Assembly: GCA_017654935.2 (NCBI GenBank)
Contig: CM065710.1
Coordinates: forward strand, 13,137,137-13,201,136
Length of the DNA: 64,000 nucleotides
Origin: Phymorhynchus buccinoides
Lineage: Eukaryota > Mollusca > Gastropoda > Neogastropoda > Raphitomidae
Reading direction: 5' to 3'
Of this stretch, positions 23,639 to 35,292 are shown piece after piece. A program made the position numbers and the translations under genes. Positions within the stretch are counted from its first letter, which is position 1. Each line of letters opens with the position of its first letter. The notes beneath the pieces were generated by a model, which was given only the letters and a program-made list of their open reading frames with translations, was not told the DNA's origin and did no database searches.

Positions 23639-24175
23639 CAGGGTTCATAGCCAAACAGTATCCTAATTTTCCCAAACTTTTTACAAACTTTCAAAGCCCA
23701 ACTTTAGGGTTTTCCCAAAGCGAAGGTTTTTCGGAAAGCGGCACAATATGCTGAGCGCTTGTTGGGTGCATCATTTCGCAGCCATACTTTATATGCAGAA
23801 TTTTCGAGCCAAAGCTCACTGAAGACACATTTGCCCGGCAATTGTGCGCTACGCGTAAGGATCGGATGTCTTTAAAGGGAAGCAACTCGCGTCAATTCCG
23901 GTAAAAAAAATTGAAAGTAAGTCGCACCAATCGTATGCATAAAAATATTCATTTTATTTCATAATTATAATTTTTTTCTTGGCACGATGATTCAAAATTA
24001 AGGTCCTGGGCGATTTGGGGGGCAGATTGATGAAGATTTGACAGTAGCTCAAAATTCACAAACTTTCAAAGACACTACTCTTGGTTTTTCATTTTTCACA
24101 AACTTTTAAGGGCCTTGAAAATGAGGTCTATTTTCCCCAAACCTTCCCAAACTTTCCCAACTGCTGTGAACCCTG
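23639..24175. mobile_element. hAT-like MITE (CAGGGTTC ends) beside exon 23468
   Basis: CAGGGTTCATAGCC … CTGCTGTGAACCCTG; GAATA repeats at the borders. 36 bp upstream of the exon acceptor. Confidence 0.65.
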
Positions 24176-24636
24176 GAATAACGCAACCGCAAAACACACT
24201 AAATACACACAAAAACGGACAGATAGATCACCATGCATGCTTACACACTTGCTAATATTTATCATTGTGCAAAGTTTGCTTGTGCTATTGTTTGTAGCTT
24301 CTGATAAAACTGCTATGTTCAAGTTTTTAATGAGACGTGGACACACACACACACACACCAAAAGTGGATCGGTGGGGTGGTTTCCAGGGTTTCTGGAAAC
24401 CCCCCCCTCTGCCACAAGCATGTACCTCATACAAGGGTAAAAAGTAAGAAAATGACTAAATTTTTGCCTTAATAATCACTAAATCGAAAACATTTCCGGG
24501 GGCTTAGCCCCCTGGACCCCACAAGGCCACTACACCTTAACCCAGGACCTATGTAGCTCCCTGGACTCCCCGCAGACCCCCCCCCCTCCTTACGAATCAC
24601 TTGGTCCACCCCTGTACACACACATACACCAAAGTC

Positions 24637-24709
24637 ATCCGTGATGACGATGATGATGATGATGACGATGACGATGATGATGACAACGATGATGATGATG
24701 ATGATGATT

Positions 24710-24740
<31 letters not shown>

Positions 24741-24810
24741 CAACGATGATGATGATGATGATGATGATGACGATGATGATGGTGATGATGATGATAAGAA
24801 TGAGCATGAT
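24637..24810. repeat. (GAT)n microsatellite
   Basis: About 170 bp of GAT/GAC triplets; the Asp- or Met-rich frames are not genes. Confidence 0.95.
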
Positions 24811-25141
24811 GATTTTTTGGACTTTGCTCGTCAAAAAAGCACTGTATCTACTAACACAGTGAACACTTTGAAGAACAGAATGAAACAGGTGAACTTGGCA
24901 CAATCTTTCTGATAATGATGCTTCGTTTGTCTCACTTTGGCTCTGATCCACTCATTGCTAGATGGTTGGTATCGTAATCAACTTTGGTGGAGGGGAGTTA
25001 ACTAGAAAGAGAGTTTTCCCCCTTTGTTCAATCTCGCTTCAAGAATAGATTGACTTACAGGGGCGAACCAAATAATTCGTAAGGGTGGTGGGTGGTGGTG
25101 GGGGGGTTCTGCAGGGTATACAGGGAACGGCATAGGTCCTG

Positions 25142-25848
25142 GGTTAACTCATTGTACCCCATTTACGAGTATACTCGTAAACTCACGCCAACCATATCTG
25201 CCCGTTTACGAGTTAACTCGTAATACAAACCCATCTTCAAACTGAAGCGTCTAGCTTCGTTCTCATCCTCAAATTGTTCACTTTGGTAGCTTTAGCCTGT
25301 TTACAGACGCTTCCTCTCCGGTCATGCTTAGATTTGATCGATTTTGGAGCCGATTTTTCATATTTTTACTGATTTTTTTCGATGATGGGTTGATACATAT
25401 TATGTCTGAGTAATGTAAAAAAAACCCAGGACCAATGTAGCCCCCTGGTCCCCCCACAAGGCAAGTAAAATTGTGTTTGGATTGATTTAAGACTATTATA
25501 ATGACAAAAATAGCGATTGTATCGAGTTTTTAGCGAATGTAGGTGAAGTAGAAAGCTCTAATTTCGATTATTTCATAAAGAACAAATAGCTTCTATATTA
25601 CTGTTTTGTGTGTGTAAAAGAGTTATTTTTAGAACTACAGGTCGTACTTTAAATTCATGAAACTTTGTAAACTTTTAGAACACGCATTTGACAATAACAC
25701 TTTAAAATTTTAAAGCAATACGGTGAATTGTTTCAAAGTTATAGCAATTTTTCTAAACATTTGCATAGCTATGCTCAGAGCTCTCTGCACAGCTGGGCCA
25801 GGGAAGACAAATGCGGCTGCACGGATGGGGTAGAATGAGCTAACTCAT
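25142..25848. mobile_element. Probable ~700-bp MITE (TTAACTCATTGTACCCCAT ends)
   Basis: TTAACTCATTGTACCCCAT at the left and ATGGGGTAGAATGAGCTAA at the right. Interior AT-rich with no convincing protein. Confidence 0.5.
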
Positions 25849-26326
25849 TCGCATCGCAACAATTTTGAATTATTACAAAAACTCACAAATCACTCCAGCC
25901 ATACACACAAACAAAACAGAGGGCAGGATGAAAAAAAGCCTTGTTAGCTTATTCTTTAACCCTCAATAAAGATCATTTTGACTTGACTTGAACATGCATA
26001 AACAAAAGGAGAAATGAAAGAAGATTACAGGTTTTTACTTCAGGCTTAGACATAGGGAAGTGGTAGATCAGACTTTTTTTTATATATATATAGACTTTAT
26101 ATAGAATAAAACTCTCTACACTGATTGGTTTCCCCACAACAAACCACTACAAAAGCAAAGTCAGAGGCAAAATTGTGGTCTAAGGGGAGCGAAGCGAGTT
26201 TAGAAGTCACCAAGGTATTGTGTGCACCACACATATTTACTTCTCTTGAAGCAAATGCATCAGATTGACAGCTATCTATTAATACCTGACATATATGGCC
26301 GGAACGACTTGAATGAGCTACGGTGT
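25849..26326. mobile_element. Dispersed repeat/MITE (CTCATTCGCATCGCAAC … GGCCGGAACGACTTGAATGA)
   Basis: Copies at 17432-17812 (reverse), 25849-26326 and 28661-29036. Inverted ends built on AACTCATTC/GAATGAG; contains a TATATA run and AGACATAGGGAAGTGGTAGA. No coding. Confidence 0.55.
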
Positions 26327-26392
26327 AGTGGTTTCGTGGGAGGCCCAGGGGGCGAATGAAGCCCGCAGGAAAATTGAGCAAATTAGTGATTA

Positions 26393-26638
26393 TTAACCCT
26401 TCCAGCGCCAATGTCGACTTTTGTCACCACATTGGTTTTACAACCATGTCACTAGAGGGCATCAGGTCAGAGCCTGTTGTCTGGAGACCCTGTTTTCTTG
26501 ATTGGGGGAGGTGGGGATGTGCCTGATGTTACATATGTCACAGAGGAATTCTCAATATTGCAGAGAATTTTTTGTCTCTACCCAGTTAGGTTTAAGGGTA
26601 TTTTTTGGCCGAAAAATGGCTGGCGGCGAAAGGTTTAA
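26393..26638. mobile_element. Divergent piggyBac-like MITE (family A)
   Basis: TTAACCCTTCCAGCGCCA … GGCTGGCGGCGAAAGGTTTAA; interior alignable but diverged. Confidence 0.6.
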
Positions 26639-26751
26639 AGCAAAAATTGAGCCATTTTCTAGCTTGTTTACACCTGCATAAGGTACATTCTTGGAGCAAA
26701 TGGGGGGGTCCGGAAACCCTGGAACACCCCCCACACACACTCAGATCCGCC

Positions 26752-27274
26752 CAGGGTTCGTACGGATATTTCATACCAAAATTCACAAACTTTCAAACCC
26801 ATTTTCAAAGACCCTTTATCCTATTTTCAAAGACCTCTAACGACATACAATCCCAATAAAGTTTATCAACTGAAAACCCCCCACATTCTTTTCTATTTGA
26901 TGACGATTGCTTCGATCACGATCATTCAAGTTGCACCTGTGTAGCCAAAAGACCCAGATATAGCGAAGGGAAGTAACTCTCAACAAATCGAGGTTGTCTG
27001 CTAGACAGAACTATATCGTCGAAAACCGCAGATATCAGAAAATAAACCAAATTAAATGGCTTCTTTCTTAATTTTGGAAGCAAACAAAAAAAGGTTTTAT
27101 GGCATCAATGACTTTCACAAACCATTTCACAATTTTCACAGACCACAGCCAATTTTCAAAGACTTTCAAAGACTTGAAAGTGGCACTCCATTTCTCAAAG
27201 ACTTTCAAAGACTTGAAAATGGCACTCCATTTCTCAAAGACTTTCAAAGACCTTCAAAGACCGTGCGAACCCTG
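26752..27274. mobile_element. hAT-like MITE (CAGGGTTCGTAC ends) beside exon 27291
   Basis: CAGGGTTCGTACGG … CCGTGCGAACCCTG with TCCGCC at both borders; interior has repeated TTTCAAAGACTT. It ends 16 bp from the exon. Related copies at 40254-40685 (flanks TTGTGA) and 23639-24175. Confidence 0.72.
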
Positions 27275-27290
27275 TCCGCCCCTGACTTAC

Positions 27291-27435
27291 GCTGATTCTT
27301 CCGTCAAAGGTGCTGCTGTATACATCAGGACTGGAGCGCACCCCACCCCCTGTCGTGCAAGGAGCCAGCGTCGTCAGTCGAGTGTCTCTCATGTAGTCGT
27401 TCAGGCCAGTAACAGACAGCTGCAGAGACGATTTG
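27291..27435 (-). CDS. FAS1 domain D, N-terminal exon with Cys/Gly-rich insert
   Basis: Residues 351-399. KSSLQLSVTGLNDYMRDTRL (352-371) is the opening helix of domain D, followed by TTLAPCTTGGGVRSSPDVY, a low-complexity insert not usual in FAS1 domains, and STFDGRIS. The acceptor is TTTCTGATTCCACAG (27436-27437), the donor AATCAGC|GTAAGT. The first C completes Ile351; the exon ends in phase 0. Domain D is therefore cut by one more intron than B and C. The first ~63 nt of this exon plus its acceptor are repeated three more times upstream (27844-28250). A hAT-type MITE ends 16 bp beyond the donor at 27274. Confidence 0.85.
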
Positions 27436-27489
27436 CTGTGGAATCAGAAACGCAAACGATGATGACGATGATGATGATGATGATGATGA

Positions 27490-27578
27490 TGCCTCGTGTC
27501 AAGTAAACCCGAGTTTGAACCTGGGTACAGGGGATTTTTCCTCTCATTTTGCACTAGGCCGTGCAGTCTGAACGTGGA

Positions 27579-27612
<34 letters not shown>

Positions 27613-27826
27613 GTGCTCATGCACTTAGCACACATTAAACCCAGTGGCAATGAAAAAGTTCTCATTTGGTCAAAATCTACCCCCTGTCACACAAAAAATC
27701 GCATGCCCAATTTAAAAAAAAAAATTGGGTGGCGCGCCTCTGGCTGCGACGCGCTCTCCAGGTGGGAGCAACCCGAATTTCACAGAGACGCCTCTGTGAC
27801 TATAATGTACCTAACCTAACCTAACA
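27490..27826 (+). mobile_element. tRNA-headed SINE (family T), 5'-truncated
   Basis: Begins inside the head at CCTCGTGTCAAG, directly after a (GAT)n tract, and continues through the B-box to the CCTAACCTAACC tail. It separates the true exon 27291 from the three acceptor copies. Confidence 0.8.
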
Positions 27827-27843
27827 ATGAGCATGATAATTTT

Positions 27844-27934
27844 AGTCGAGTGTCTCTCATGTAGTCGTTCAGTCCAGTGACAGACAGCTGCAGTGACGAT
27901 TTGCTGTGGAATCAGAAACGCAAACGATGATGAC

Positions 27935-27966
<32 letters not shown>

Positions 27967-28250
27967 CAACGATGATGATGATGATGATGACAGTGATGAT
28001 GGTGATGATGATGATAACAATGAACATGATGGTTTTAGTCGAGTGTCTCTCATGTAGTCGTTCAGTCCAGTGACAGATAGATGCAGCGACGATTTGCTGT
28101 GGAATCAGAAACGCAAACGATGATGACGATGATGATGATGATGATGATGATGAGCATGATGATTTTAGTTGAGTGTCTCTCATGTAGTCATTCAGTCCAG
28201 TGACAGACAGCTGCAGCGACGATTTGCTGTGGAATCAGAAACGCAAACAG
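27844..28250 (-). repeat. Three extra copies of the exon 27291 acceptor and 5' part, separated by GAT repeats
   Basis: Copies at about 27844-27930, 28037-28120 and 28167-28250 contain the acceptor tract TTTCTGATTCCACAG followed by ~63 nt matching the start of exon 27291-27435. Acceptor-adjacent C bases are at 27903, 28096 and 28226, against 27435 in the full exon. Each keeps the reading frame for the opening helix, then breaks off after CTCGACT or its equivalent into intron and a (GAT)n tract. Base changes are mostly silent. A tRNA-type SINE separates the first extra copy from the true exon. Confidence 0.9.
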
Positions 28251-29033
28251 TGACAATGATGACGATGATGATGATGATGATGATGACAATGAGCATGATG
28301 ATCCGAAAATCCGCCATATTTGATAGTGAACTTTACTTTCTGACCGATCAACACTTTGAAAAATTCAATACCAACAACTAAAAAAGCAAATGGCGGCTTG
28401 CCGGAAGAGAAAGAAGTAGCCGAGCCTCGTTCTGAAGCTAAAGCAAGGTCGTTTCTATTATTAGTAACAGAAATAAGATCCGCGAAGCATTGGTTTGGGG
28501 GTACCCCTCTCTGGGCGACACAGTGCGCCTGCAGTTGCAGGGGAGAGTATCTGCTCGGCGACACAGTGCGCCTGCAATTAATGTTGGAATTTTTTTCTTT
28601 CTTTTTTTTAATTCATCAAAACTGAATTGTTGCTGGCAGGAGGAACATTTCTTAGATATTAACTCATTCGCATCACAACGATTTTGAGTCATTAAAAAGA
28701 CCCTCACAAATGACTCCAGCCATACACACAAACAAAACATACATAAACAAAAGGAGAAATGAATGAAGATTACAGGTTTTTACTTCAGGTTTAGACATAG
28801 GGAAGTGGTAGATCAGACTTTTTAATATATAGACTTTATATTGAAAAACTCTCCACACTGATTGGTTTCCTCACAACAAAGCACTGCAAAAGCAAAGTCA
28901 GAGGCAAAATTGTGATCTAAGGGAGCGAAGCAAGTTTAGAAGTGACCAAGGTATGGCGTGTACACATATTTACTTCCCTTGAAGCAAATGCATCGAATTG
29001 ACAGCTATCTATTGATTCCGGATATATATATAG

Positions 29034-29036
<3 letters not shown>

Positions 29037-29084
<48 letters not shown>

Positions 29085-29300
29085 GGGGGAGGGAGGGCAA
29101 GAGAGATTAATACATGTATTTTGTATTAACAGTCTCACTTATTTTTAATGTTTATATTTATTGATACTTGTCTTCATGTTGATTATTCTTGGCTTGTCTT
29201 TAATGTGTATGTTTATCTGTATGTTAGTGCTTAGGCCTTTGTTCAGCGCTTTGAGCTCCCTGCAAAGGGAGCTAAGCGCTCTATAAATAACCAGTATTAT
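29037..29300. repeat. (GA)n tract and short hairpin-tail repeat
   Basis: GA tract 29037-29081, then a repeat ending TTTGAGCTCCCTGCAAAGGG and GCGCTCTATAAATAA with ATT repeats. Related tails at 11690-11775, 39325-39405 (-) and 53385-53445. Confidence 0.7.
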
Positions 29301-29336
29301 TATTATTAAAACACACCCTCAATTGAAAATGCATTA

Positions 29337-29898
29337 CAGACAAACCCCTATTTTACGACCCTCTGTTAAGCGACCACCTCTCATTTGAGACCGGATTTGT
29401 TGGCACGGATGCATTTTACTATGTAAACGACCTCTCTTAAACGACTTCCTCTAAAACGTGACTTACGACCGCCATTTTGCTGGTTTTTACGACCGTTGTT
29501 GTCGTCTGCATAGACTTCGAGCAAAGGGAAACAACCACGGTCAAGGGCCTGAAAGCGGAGTCGCTTCCCTTGTTGTAGAAAAGATGGCGGAAAGCGTAGG
29601 AAAAGCACGAAAACCACTGACTTTGAAAAAGAAAACCACTGACTTTGGACGAGAGTGGAGGTGATTAACAGAAGTCGGCGAAGTGAAACTGTAATATCGA
29701 TTGCACAATCCTATGGAGTTGGAAAGACCCAAATCCAGTTTTAATATGTCATTGTATGTGTGCATGAAGAAGAGAGTATGAACTGTGCTGAACTTTTTCT
29801 TTCTACGGCTGCCAGTGAAAACCTCCGTCATACGACCCCTCCAATTTATGACCGATTTTTCCGGGCATTTTGGAAGTCTTAAAATAGAGGTTTGTCTG
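29337..29898. mobile_element. Mariner-like MITE family E (CAGACAAACCCCTATTTTA)
   Basis: 562 bp, CAGACAAACCCCTATTTTAC … TAAAATAGAGGTTTGTCTG, flanked by TA. Other copies: 22486-23316, 51362-51886 (reverse); 3' halves at 37300-37475 and 62724-62899. Confidence 0.75.
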
Positions 29899-30304
29899 TA
29901 CTAGAAAAAGAAGAAGAAAAAAGTGGAAAGATACACACACACACACGCGCGGACAGACTTCAGATATTAAATAATATTCTTTGGCCATTGACCCATGAAC
30001 AGCATTTACACAAACCAAAGATATTCTAAAAGGGTAAGATGGATTACTTAAAAGCTCGGCGAACCGGGCTGATAGAGTTATTGTTAGTGCGGACGTGTAC
30101 ACTATTCACAGTGGAGGCTATCCAAAAACTCGGACTGGAACTTGAACGGAGAATTCAACTGGCCTATCGATGTGTAAAATGTGTCACGCTTCAAAGGGAC
30201 ATAACCAGTGTTTCTGTCCTCACTACTCATATAGGGAAAAGAGACCGGATGTTTATCTTCCCCTGTACAGTCTTTGCACAAACACACACACGAACATAAC
30301 AGAC

Positions 30305-30745
30305 AAACAAGCGCGAAATCGCAATAGTTTGTGGCACGCTGTCTATTTTTACCACTCCAATCATGAGTCACCTCCCCTGGCTTTTCAATAATTTAAATCT
30401 GTAAACCATTTCGTAACTTTTTATATATTTTGGAAAACATTTAAAACTATGTATCCTGCTTATACTCATCAAAAGAAGCACCGCATACTCGTCGTGTCTG
30501 TTGTAGTGTCTGTATTACGTATGTTTATTATTTTGTACGCTTTTAAAATACATCATGTTAAAGAGCGGCCTCAATTTGAAGTGTAGCCTCGATTTGAAGA
30601 TGTCCCATATGTGCCTTCCCGGGTCGAGAGGACGTAAAACACCAAAATTCATTCCTCGATTTTTGTCAAAATGTGCGACAATTTTGGACCGACCGACAGA
30701 CAGACCGACCGACCGACAAAGTGAGTTATAGGTTTGTGGCTCAAA
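30305..30745 (+). repeat. Dispersed repeat M with an inserted J-like tail
   Basis: M sequence interrupted at about 30599-30650 by GATGTCCCATATGTGCCTTC and GAGAGGACGTAAAACACC, the tail of a J-related repeat. Confidence 0.55.
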
Positions 30746-31066
30746 AAGGAAGAAAACAAAAATAAACACACATATACTAACCGCTAAACAAACACAAATA
30801 TTAGAGGAACAATGCACAATAACAAATACAGCATCAACATATGGCGAGCATACATCCACTATGAAAATAATTGAAGATACGCTATGGGATAAAAGATTAC
30901 TGATCCAATAACTGATATGGGAACAAAAATTAACAACATTAACGGCATGAAACAATGCTCACCATAATCAATTTACTAAAGAATACTGTCACCTAGATAT
31001 ATGAACACCACGCGCGGACAGAGAGAGAAAGAGAGACAGACAGACTAAAAAAAAAAGTGGCCTCAC

Positions 31067-31214
31067 ATGAGCCAGTCTTCGCAGAAGATGGTGTTAGGAA
31101 CGTCCCTGTTGGGCGCGCCGGGCACAGCGTCTATGAAGTGAACAAAGCCGTTGGTCACAGCCACGTCCGGTCGGACAACGCGCGCCTTCACGTAGCCAGA
31201 CTCTATCCACGTTT
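31067..31214 (-). CDS. FAS1 domain C, C-terminal exon
   Basis: Residues 302-350 plus two bases. ETWIESGYVKARVV (302-315) and TNGFVHFIDAVPGAP (322-336) are the last strands of domain C. CEDWL (346-350) starts the linker to domain D. Acceptor TTTCTTTTTAG (31215-31217); donor CTCAT|GTGAGG. Reading through the donor gives Met then TGA, which could be taken for the end of the gene. Splicing at GTGAGG instead joins AT to the C of exon 27435, making Ile and keeping the frame, and domain D clearly follows. A second copy lies at 55892-56039 with three synonymous differences. Confidence 0.9.
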
Positions 31215-31319
31215 CTAAAAAGAAACACACACAGAAATCACACCGGTTAGGCTGTGTACAGATTATATGCAGAACTTCTGCACGGAAAATAGGCATGTGC
31301 GTATTTTTTCCTTTGTTTT

Positions 31320-31640
31320 TTTTGTTTTGCTGTCCCATCTTCTGGGCTGTACAGTGGCGTTGCTCCCACGCCGCTCGTTCCAAATCCCAATTCGCAGCTA
31401 CACCCGGGTTTGTTCAAGTCGCAGAAACCGAGACCAGCAGTCCAAGGGGAGCGAATCTATGTTAGGCCGTCAGGAGGCAACCAACCGAGGAGACACTGCA
31501 CTTCTGCTGAGTCACTTTGGTGGAGTTCAGTGGAGCCTGTTCAGGACACCACCTACTAAGCCCCCTACTGACGACTATTCTCTTAGTCGCGGAGCCAGCG
31601 TGAGTGAGGTCCTCCTCCGAGGGCGCCACCACGATCGTCC
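31320..31640 (+). repeat. Repeat K, present only in the left duplicate
   Basis: The right duplicate runs from GCATGTGCATATTTGTTCC straight into TTATTTTTCTTACTTATTTA, without this insert. Confidence 0.65.
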
Positions 31641-31737
31641 ACTTATTTTTCTTACTTATTTACGGGTTTCCACGTGGAAGTTCTGTGTATGTGTGTACGT
31701 GCGCTTACTGCATTTTATGGACTAGGTATTAGACATT

Positions 31738-32008
31738 AGGTGCTATATAGTCACAGAGGCGTCTCTGAAATTCGGGTTGCTCCCACATGGAGAGCACGTC
31801 GCAGCCAGAGGCGCGCCACCCTTTTTTTTGTGTTGCATGTGATTTTTGTGTGACTGATGAAGGAAAGGGAGGGGGGTAAATTTTGACAAATGACAATTTT
31901 TTCGTTGCCACTGCAGGGTTTAACATGGGCACACGGGACGTCGGTTTATCGTCTCATCCGAAAGACTCCATGTTCAGACCGTAAAGCCTAGTGTAAAGTG
32001 AGAGGAAA
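31738..32008 (-). mobile_element. tRNA-headed SINE (family T), head lost
   Basis: Reverse-oriented tail and body, cut where the M-family repeat (32009) begins. The same junction appears at 56953-56964 in the second copy. Confidence 0.7.
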
Positions 32009-32437
32009 AACAAGCGCGAAATCGCAATAGTTTGTGGCACGCGGTCTATTTTTACCACTCCAATCATGAGTCACCTCCCCTGGCTTTTCAATAATTTTAA
32101 TCTGTAAACCAGAATGTTATCTCTGCACCCTTTCGTAACTTTTTATATCTTTTGGAAAACATTTAAAACTATGTATCCTACTTATACTCATCAAAAGAAG
32201 CACCGCATACTCGTCGTGTCTGTTGTAGTGTCTGTATTACGTATGTTTATTATTTTGTACGCTTTTAAAATACATCATTTTAAAGTGCGGCCTCAATTTG
32301 AAGTGTAGCCTCGATTTGAAGTGCGACAATTTTGTCAAAATGTGCGACAATTTTGGACCGACCGACCGACAGACAGACAGACAGACCGACCGACTGACAA
32401 AGTGAGTTATAGGTTTGTGGCTTGAGCCACAAACAAA
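32005..32437 (+). repeat. Dispersed repeat M (AACAAGCGCGAAATCGCAAT … GGACCGACCGACAGAC)
   Basis: About 430 bp, with a (GACC/GACA)n tract near the 3' end and a TTGTGGCTTGAGCCACAAAC hairpin. Copies: 30305-30745, 56964-57395, 41540-41945 (-). No protein. Confidence 0.65.
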
Positions 32438-32442
32438 AACCT

Positions 32443-32512
32443 GTACCCAGGTTCGAACTCGGGTTTACATGACACGAGGCGAACCCGATACCTCTGTGCC
32501 ACTCTACACTAT
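32443..32512 (-). mobile_element. tRNA-headed SINE (family T), head fragment
   Basis: Only the tRNA-like head (B-box complement CCCAGGTTCGAACTCGGGTT and GAGGCGAACCCG) remains. The matching fragment in the right copy is 57402-57470. Confidence 0.65.
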
Positions 32513-33211
32513 AAGGCACACCTGATTATCATCAGACACCCCTCCCAAATGGGAGTCACATTATAAGGAGTGGGGGCTTTCAGTCTCTAGTCAGCGAAAA
32601 AAGAAAACAGCGCCTTATAGTCTGTAAAATACGGGGTAGTTGCCCAGCGCTTTAGCTGGACAAAGGTTTTATAATAAACTGAAGGGCTTTACTCCGAAAC
32701 CGGAATGTGTCGGCTGAGAAGAAGAAGAAAACAAAGCGCTGAAATATTGCTCGTTTTAGGTGACAACTGTTTTTATTTCTTCAAGTCCCCCCCCCAAAAA
32801 AAAAATTAGAAAACTTAAAAACAACTTGAAAACTTAAACTTTATTTTCCAAGGATATAGATTTTTATGCAACGCCTATTCTTCCAAGCTGTCCTGGACAC
32901 ATATATTGACATAGAACATAAACATGGCAAGGCATACTATTACGCATACAGAGCTGAACACAAAGGCAGCAAAGCAGGTGATATTATGTATGATACAAAA
33001 ACAGGTTGAAATATGGATTTATAAAACTTGCATACGCACAAGCATAATTTTTAATACTTGCACAGTATGTACCTGCGTGCAACCATACACGCACGCACAC
33101 ACACACATACACGCACACACACACATACACACACTTGCACGAGCACGCACGCACGCAAGCAGGCATGCACATACACACAGAGACATGTTAAAGCATGTAT
33201 AAAAGAAACAT

Positions 33212-33366
33212 ACAGTGGACTCCGCTTAATCGGCCACTTTTGGGACCAGGAAAAATATGGCCGATAAAGCGAATCGGCCGATAAAACGAACATAGATACT
33301 GTATGACGCAATTATGCAAGTCAAAAGCAATGATGTCAAAATTAAATGTTGCAGTTCAAATTCAAA

Positions 33367-33422
<56 letters not shown>

Positions 33423-33784
33423 ATTAATCCTACAACTTGACAGAAGCACGAGTAAAAGACAATGATTTTGTTTTCTTGAGTGATTTTAACGCCATATGCA
33501 GGGTCTTTCAATTGACAACAGCTCACCTTCCAACTTCACACTCAACCATGTAAACGTCAAAAGCGTGTTGTCAGTTTGTCTGCCTCTGTTGTTCTCCCTC
33601 TCAAAAAAGAGGAAAAATTAGAGAGAGAAAAGTGGCCAATAAAGCGAAATTGAAGATTTCAGCTTTGGCTGTAAAAACGAACAAAATAACACATGCTTAA
33701 GAAGAAAATTCCGTTCTTGAGGAAATTGGCCGATTAAGCGGCTTTGGCCGATTATCCGATGACCAATTAAATGGATTCCACTGT
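33212..33784. mobile_element. Mariner-like MITE (ACAGTGGACTCCGCTTAATC)
   Basis: Starts ACAGTGGACTCCGCTTAATC, ends AATTAAATGGATTCCACTGT, TA-flanked; contains a (GT)n tract (33371-33421). Only in the left duplicate block. Confidence 0.65.
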
Positions 33785-33987
33785 ACATTATAGAACATGG
33801 CAAATACATGCAGCATAGGGTATGAAACTGGTAATAATTTGCATTAAATTGAGGATATTTTCAACATTAATTTGAACATAAATCAGGTACATTGTAGGAG
33901 AATAGTAAACAAATAAAATGAAGTGGATGCATACTAACATCATCATAAGCAATGCAGCGTATCAGGAGATATGACCCACCCAAAAAA

Positions 33988-34305
33988 TAGTTCCCCCACC
34001 TTCTGGAAGTTCTGTGCTTGCAACTTTCCTCTAATCTGCCACTGCCTTTTTTCCAAAACAAATCTTCCAAATAATTTTTCTCCTTTGAGCTCCTCCGAAA
34101 TCAGAATGTGTCGGCTGTACGCAGCGGGGAGACCAGTGAAAACTGAAAAACGGACACATACGTACCTTACCCATTATGGCCTGGGAACGCAGAAGAAGAA
34201 GAAGAAGAACAAGCCAGGGTGTGGCTGTGAGTTGGGACTCGGAATGAGCGGCGTGGGAGCAACAGCAAACTGTACGGCCCAGAAGATGGGACAGCAAAAT
34301 TTTTA
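33988..34305. repeat. Repeat L plus K composite next to exon 34325
   Basis: Repeat L (AGTTCCCCCACCTTCTGGAA … GAACGCAGAAGAAGAAGAAG) is followed by a piece of reverse K ending in GATGGGACAGCAAAA, about 20 bp from the exon donor. The same composite is at 58877-59302 beside exon 59328. Other L copies: 11310-11590, 35600-35915, 61010-61325, 16060-16310 (-), 58200-58500 (-). Confidence 0.55.
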
Positions 34306-34324
34306 ATTTTAAATTCTAACTCAC

Positions 34325-34457
34325 CATTGCCCTGACTGTAGACGTGCACCGGTCGGCGGAAATATTGCGACGTCAGCGACTGTCGCGCTTCGTAATCGCC
34401 GTTCACCGCCGTTAACGAGAACTCCTGTCCCACCTCTAGCAACGATAGCTCAATGAT
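34325..34457 (-). CDS. FAS1 domain C, middle exon
   Basis: Residues 258-301 plus one base. IIELSLLEVGQEFSLTAV (258-275) followed by LTSQYFRRPVHVYSQ form the middle of domain C. The Tyr-His pair of classic FAS1 domains is not present. The acceptor is TTCTTTTTCAG (34458-34460), the donor AATG|GTGAGTT; phase 0 in, phase 1 out, as in domains B and D. A second copy at 59328-59460 differs by one synonymous base. A dispersed-repeat composite ends about 20 bp beyond the donor. Confidence 0.9.
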
Positions 34458-34504
34458 CTGAAAAAGAAAGATGAAGGCAGGACCAGTGAAACTGTTCTCC
34501 CAGT

Positions 34505-35292
34505 TTAACCCTTTCACCGCCAGCCATATTTTAGCCCCCCAAAATACCATTGAACTGAACACGGAAGAAATAAAAAAAGTGTCTGCAGTATTGGGAATAT
34601 CTCTGTGAAATGCAAAGCATCAGGCTAATCAGGGTTCCCACCCTTCAGATCTTTTACAATATAAGGACCTTATAAGCACCATTTCACTTCTCATAAGGAC
34701 GTAAACCGTCTGGAGCCTAAAGAAAATTCTCTAAAAATCTGTGCCCATTGATGCAAAGTGCAGTGATATAGCGCACACAAAACATCGCGCCTTCCTGGGA
34801 TCTTTGTCTGTCGCGGCAACGTTGTTGACCGGTTACTTCTGGTCAGGCTCATTGAGCGAGTTCAGTGATTTACCTCCCTTGTTATGTCATCTGCTCCACT
34901 TCCACTTCATTCTGAACGCGATTGGATGCAAATGCGGTCAAAATCTATGTCATTTTTTAAAGGCTTAAGACTAAATGTGCACACTTCAGATTTTTTTCCG
35001 TCCTTTGCAAAAAAATGATGACTTTTTGTTATTCATAAGGACCTAAGTACTTTCTGTAAGGACCGATAGGTTAAATATAAGCACCTATAAGGCCTTATGA
35101 GGCCCATCCACAAATATAAAAACCTATAAGCACCTGTAAGGACAGTGGGAACCCTGGGCCTATTGATCCTTACCTCCCAAAATTAAGAAAATAGGGTCTT
35201 CCGTTCAGGTAACAGGCCCTGATTTGATGCCTTTTAGTGACATGGGTGTTACCATTGTGGTGCATAAATGCGACATTGGCGGTGAAAGGGAT
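34505..35292. mobile_element. piggyBac-like MITE split by a hAT-like MITE
   Basis: Outer element begins TTTAACCCTTTCACCGCCAG and ends GGCGGTGAAAGGG. The middle (34630-35156) is an element with CAGGGTTCCCAC … GTGGGAACCCTG ends. Short flanks (AGGCTAAT / GGCCTATT) look like a decayed 8-bp target duplication. The right duplicate has the same nest at 59508-60692. Confidence 0.7.

Noticed and set aside
24469..24951. Ile-rich or Asp-rich proteins
   Set aside because: Translations of the (GAT)n microsatellite.
31061..31070. End of the fasciclin gene at the TGA after CEDWLM
   Set aside because: The TGA overlaps a good GTGAGG donor, and splicing there joins in frame to exon 27291 with a further complete FAS1 domain and GPI tail.
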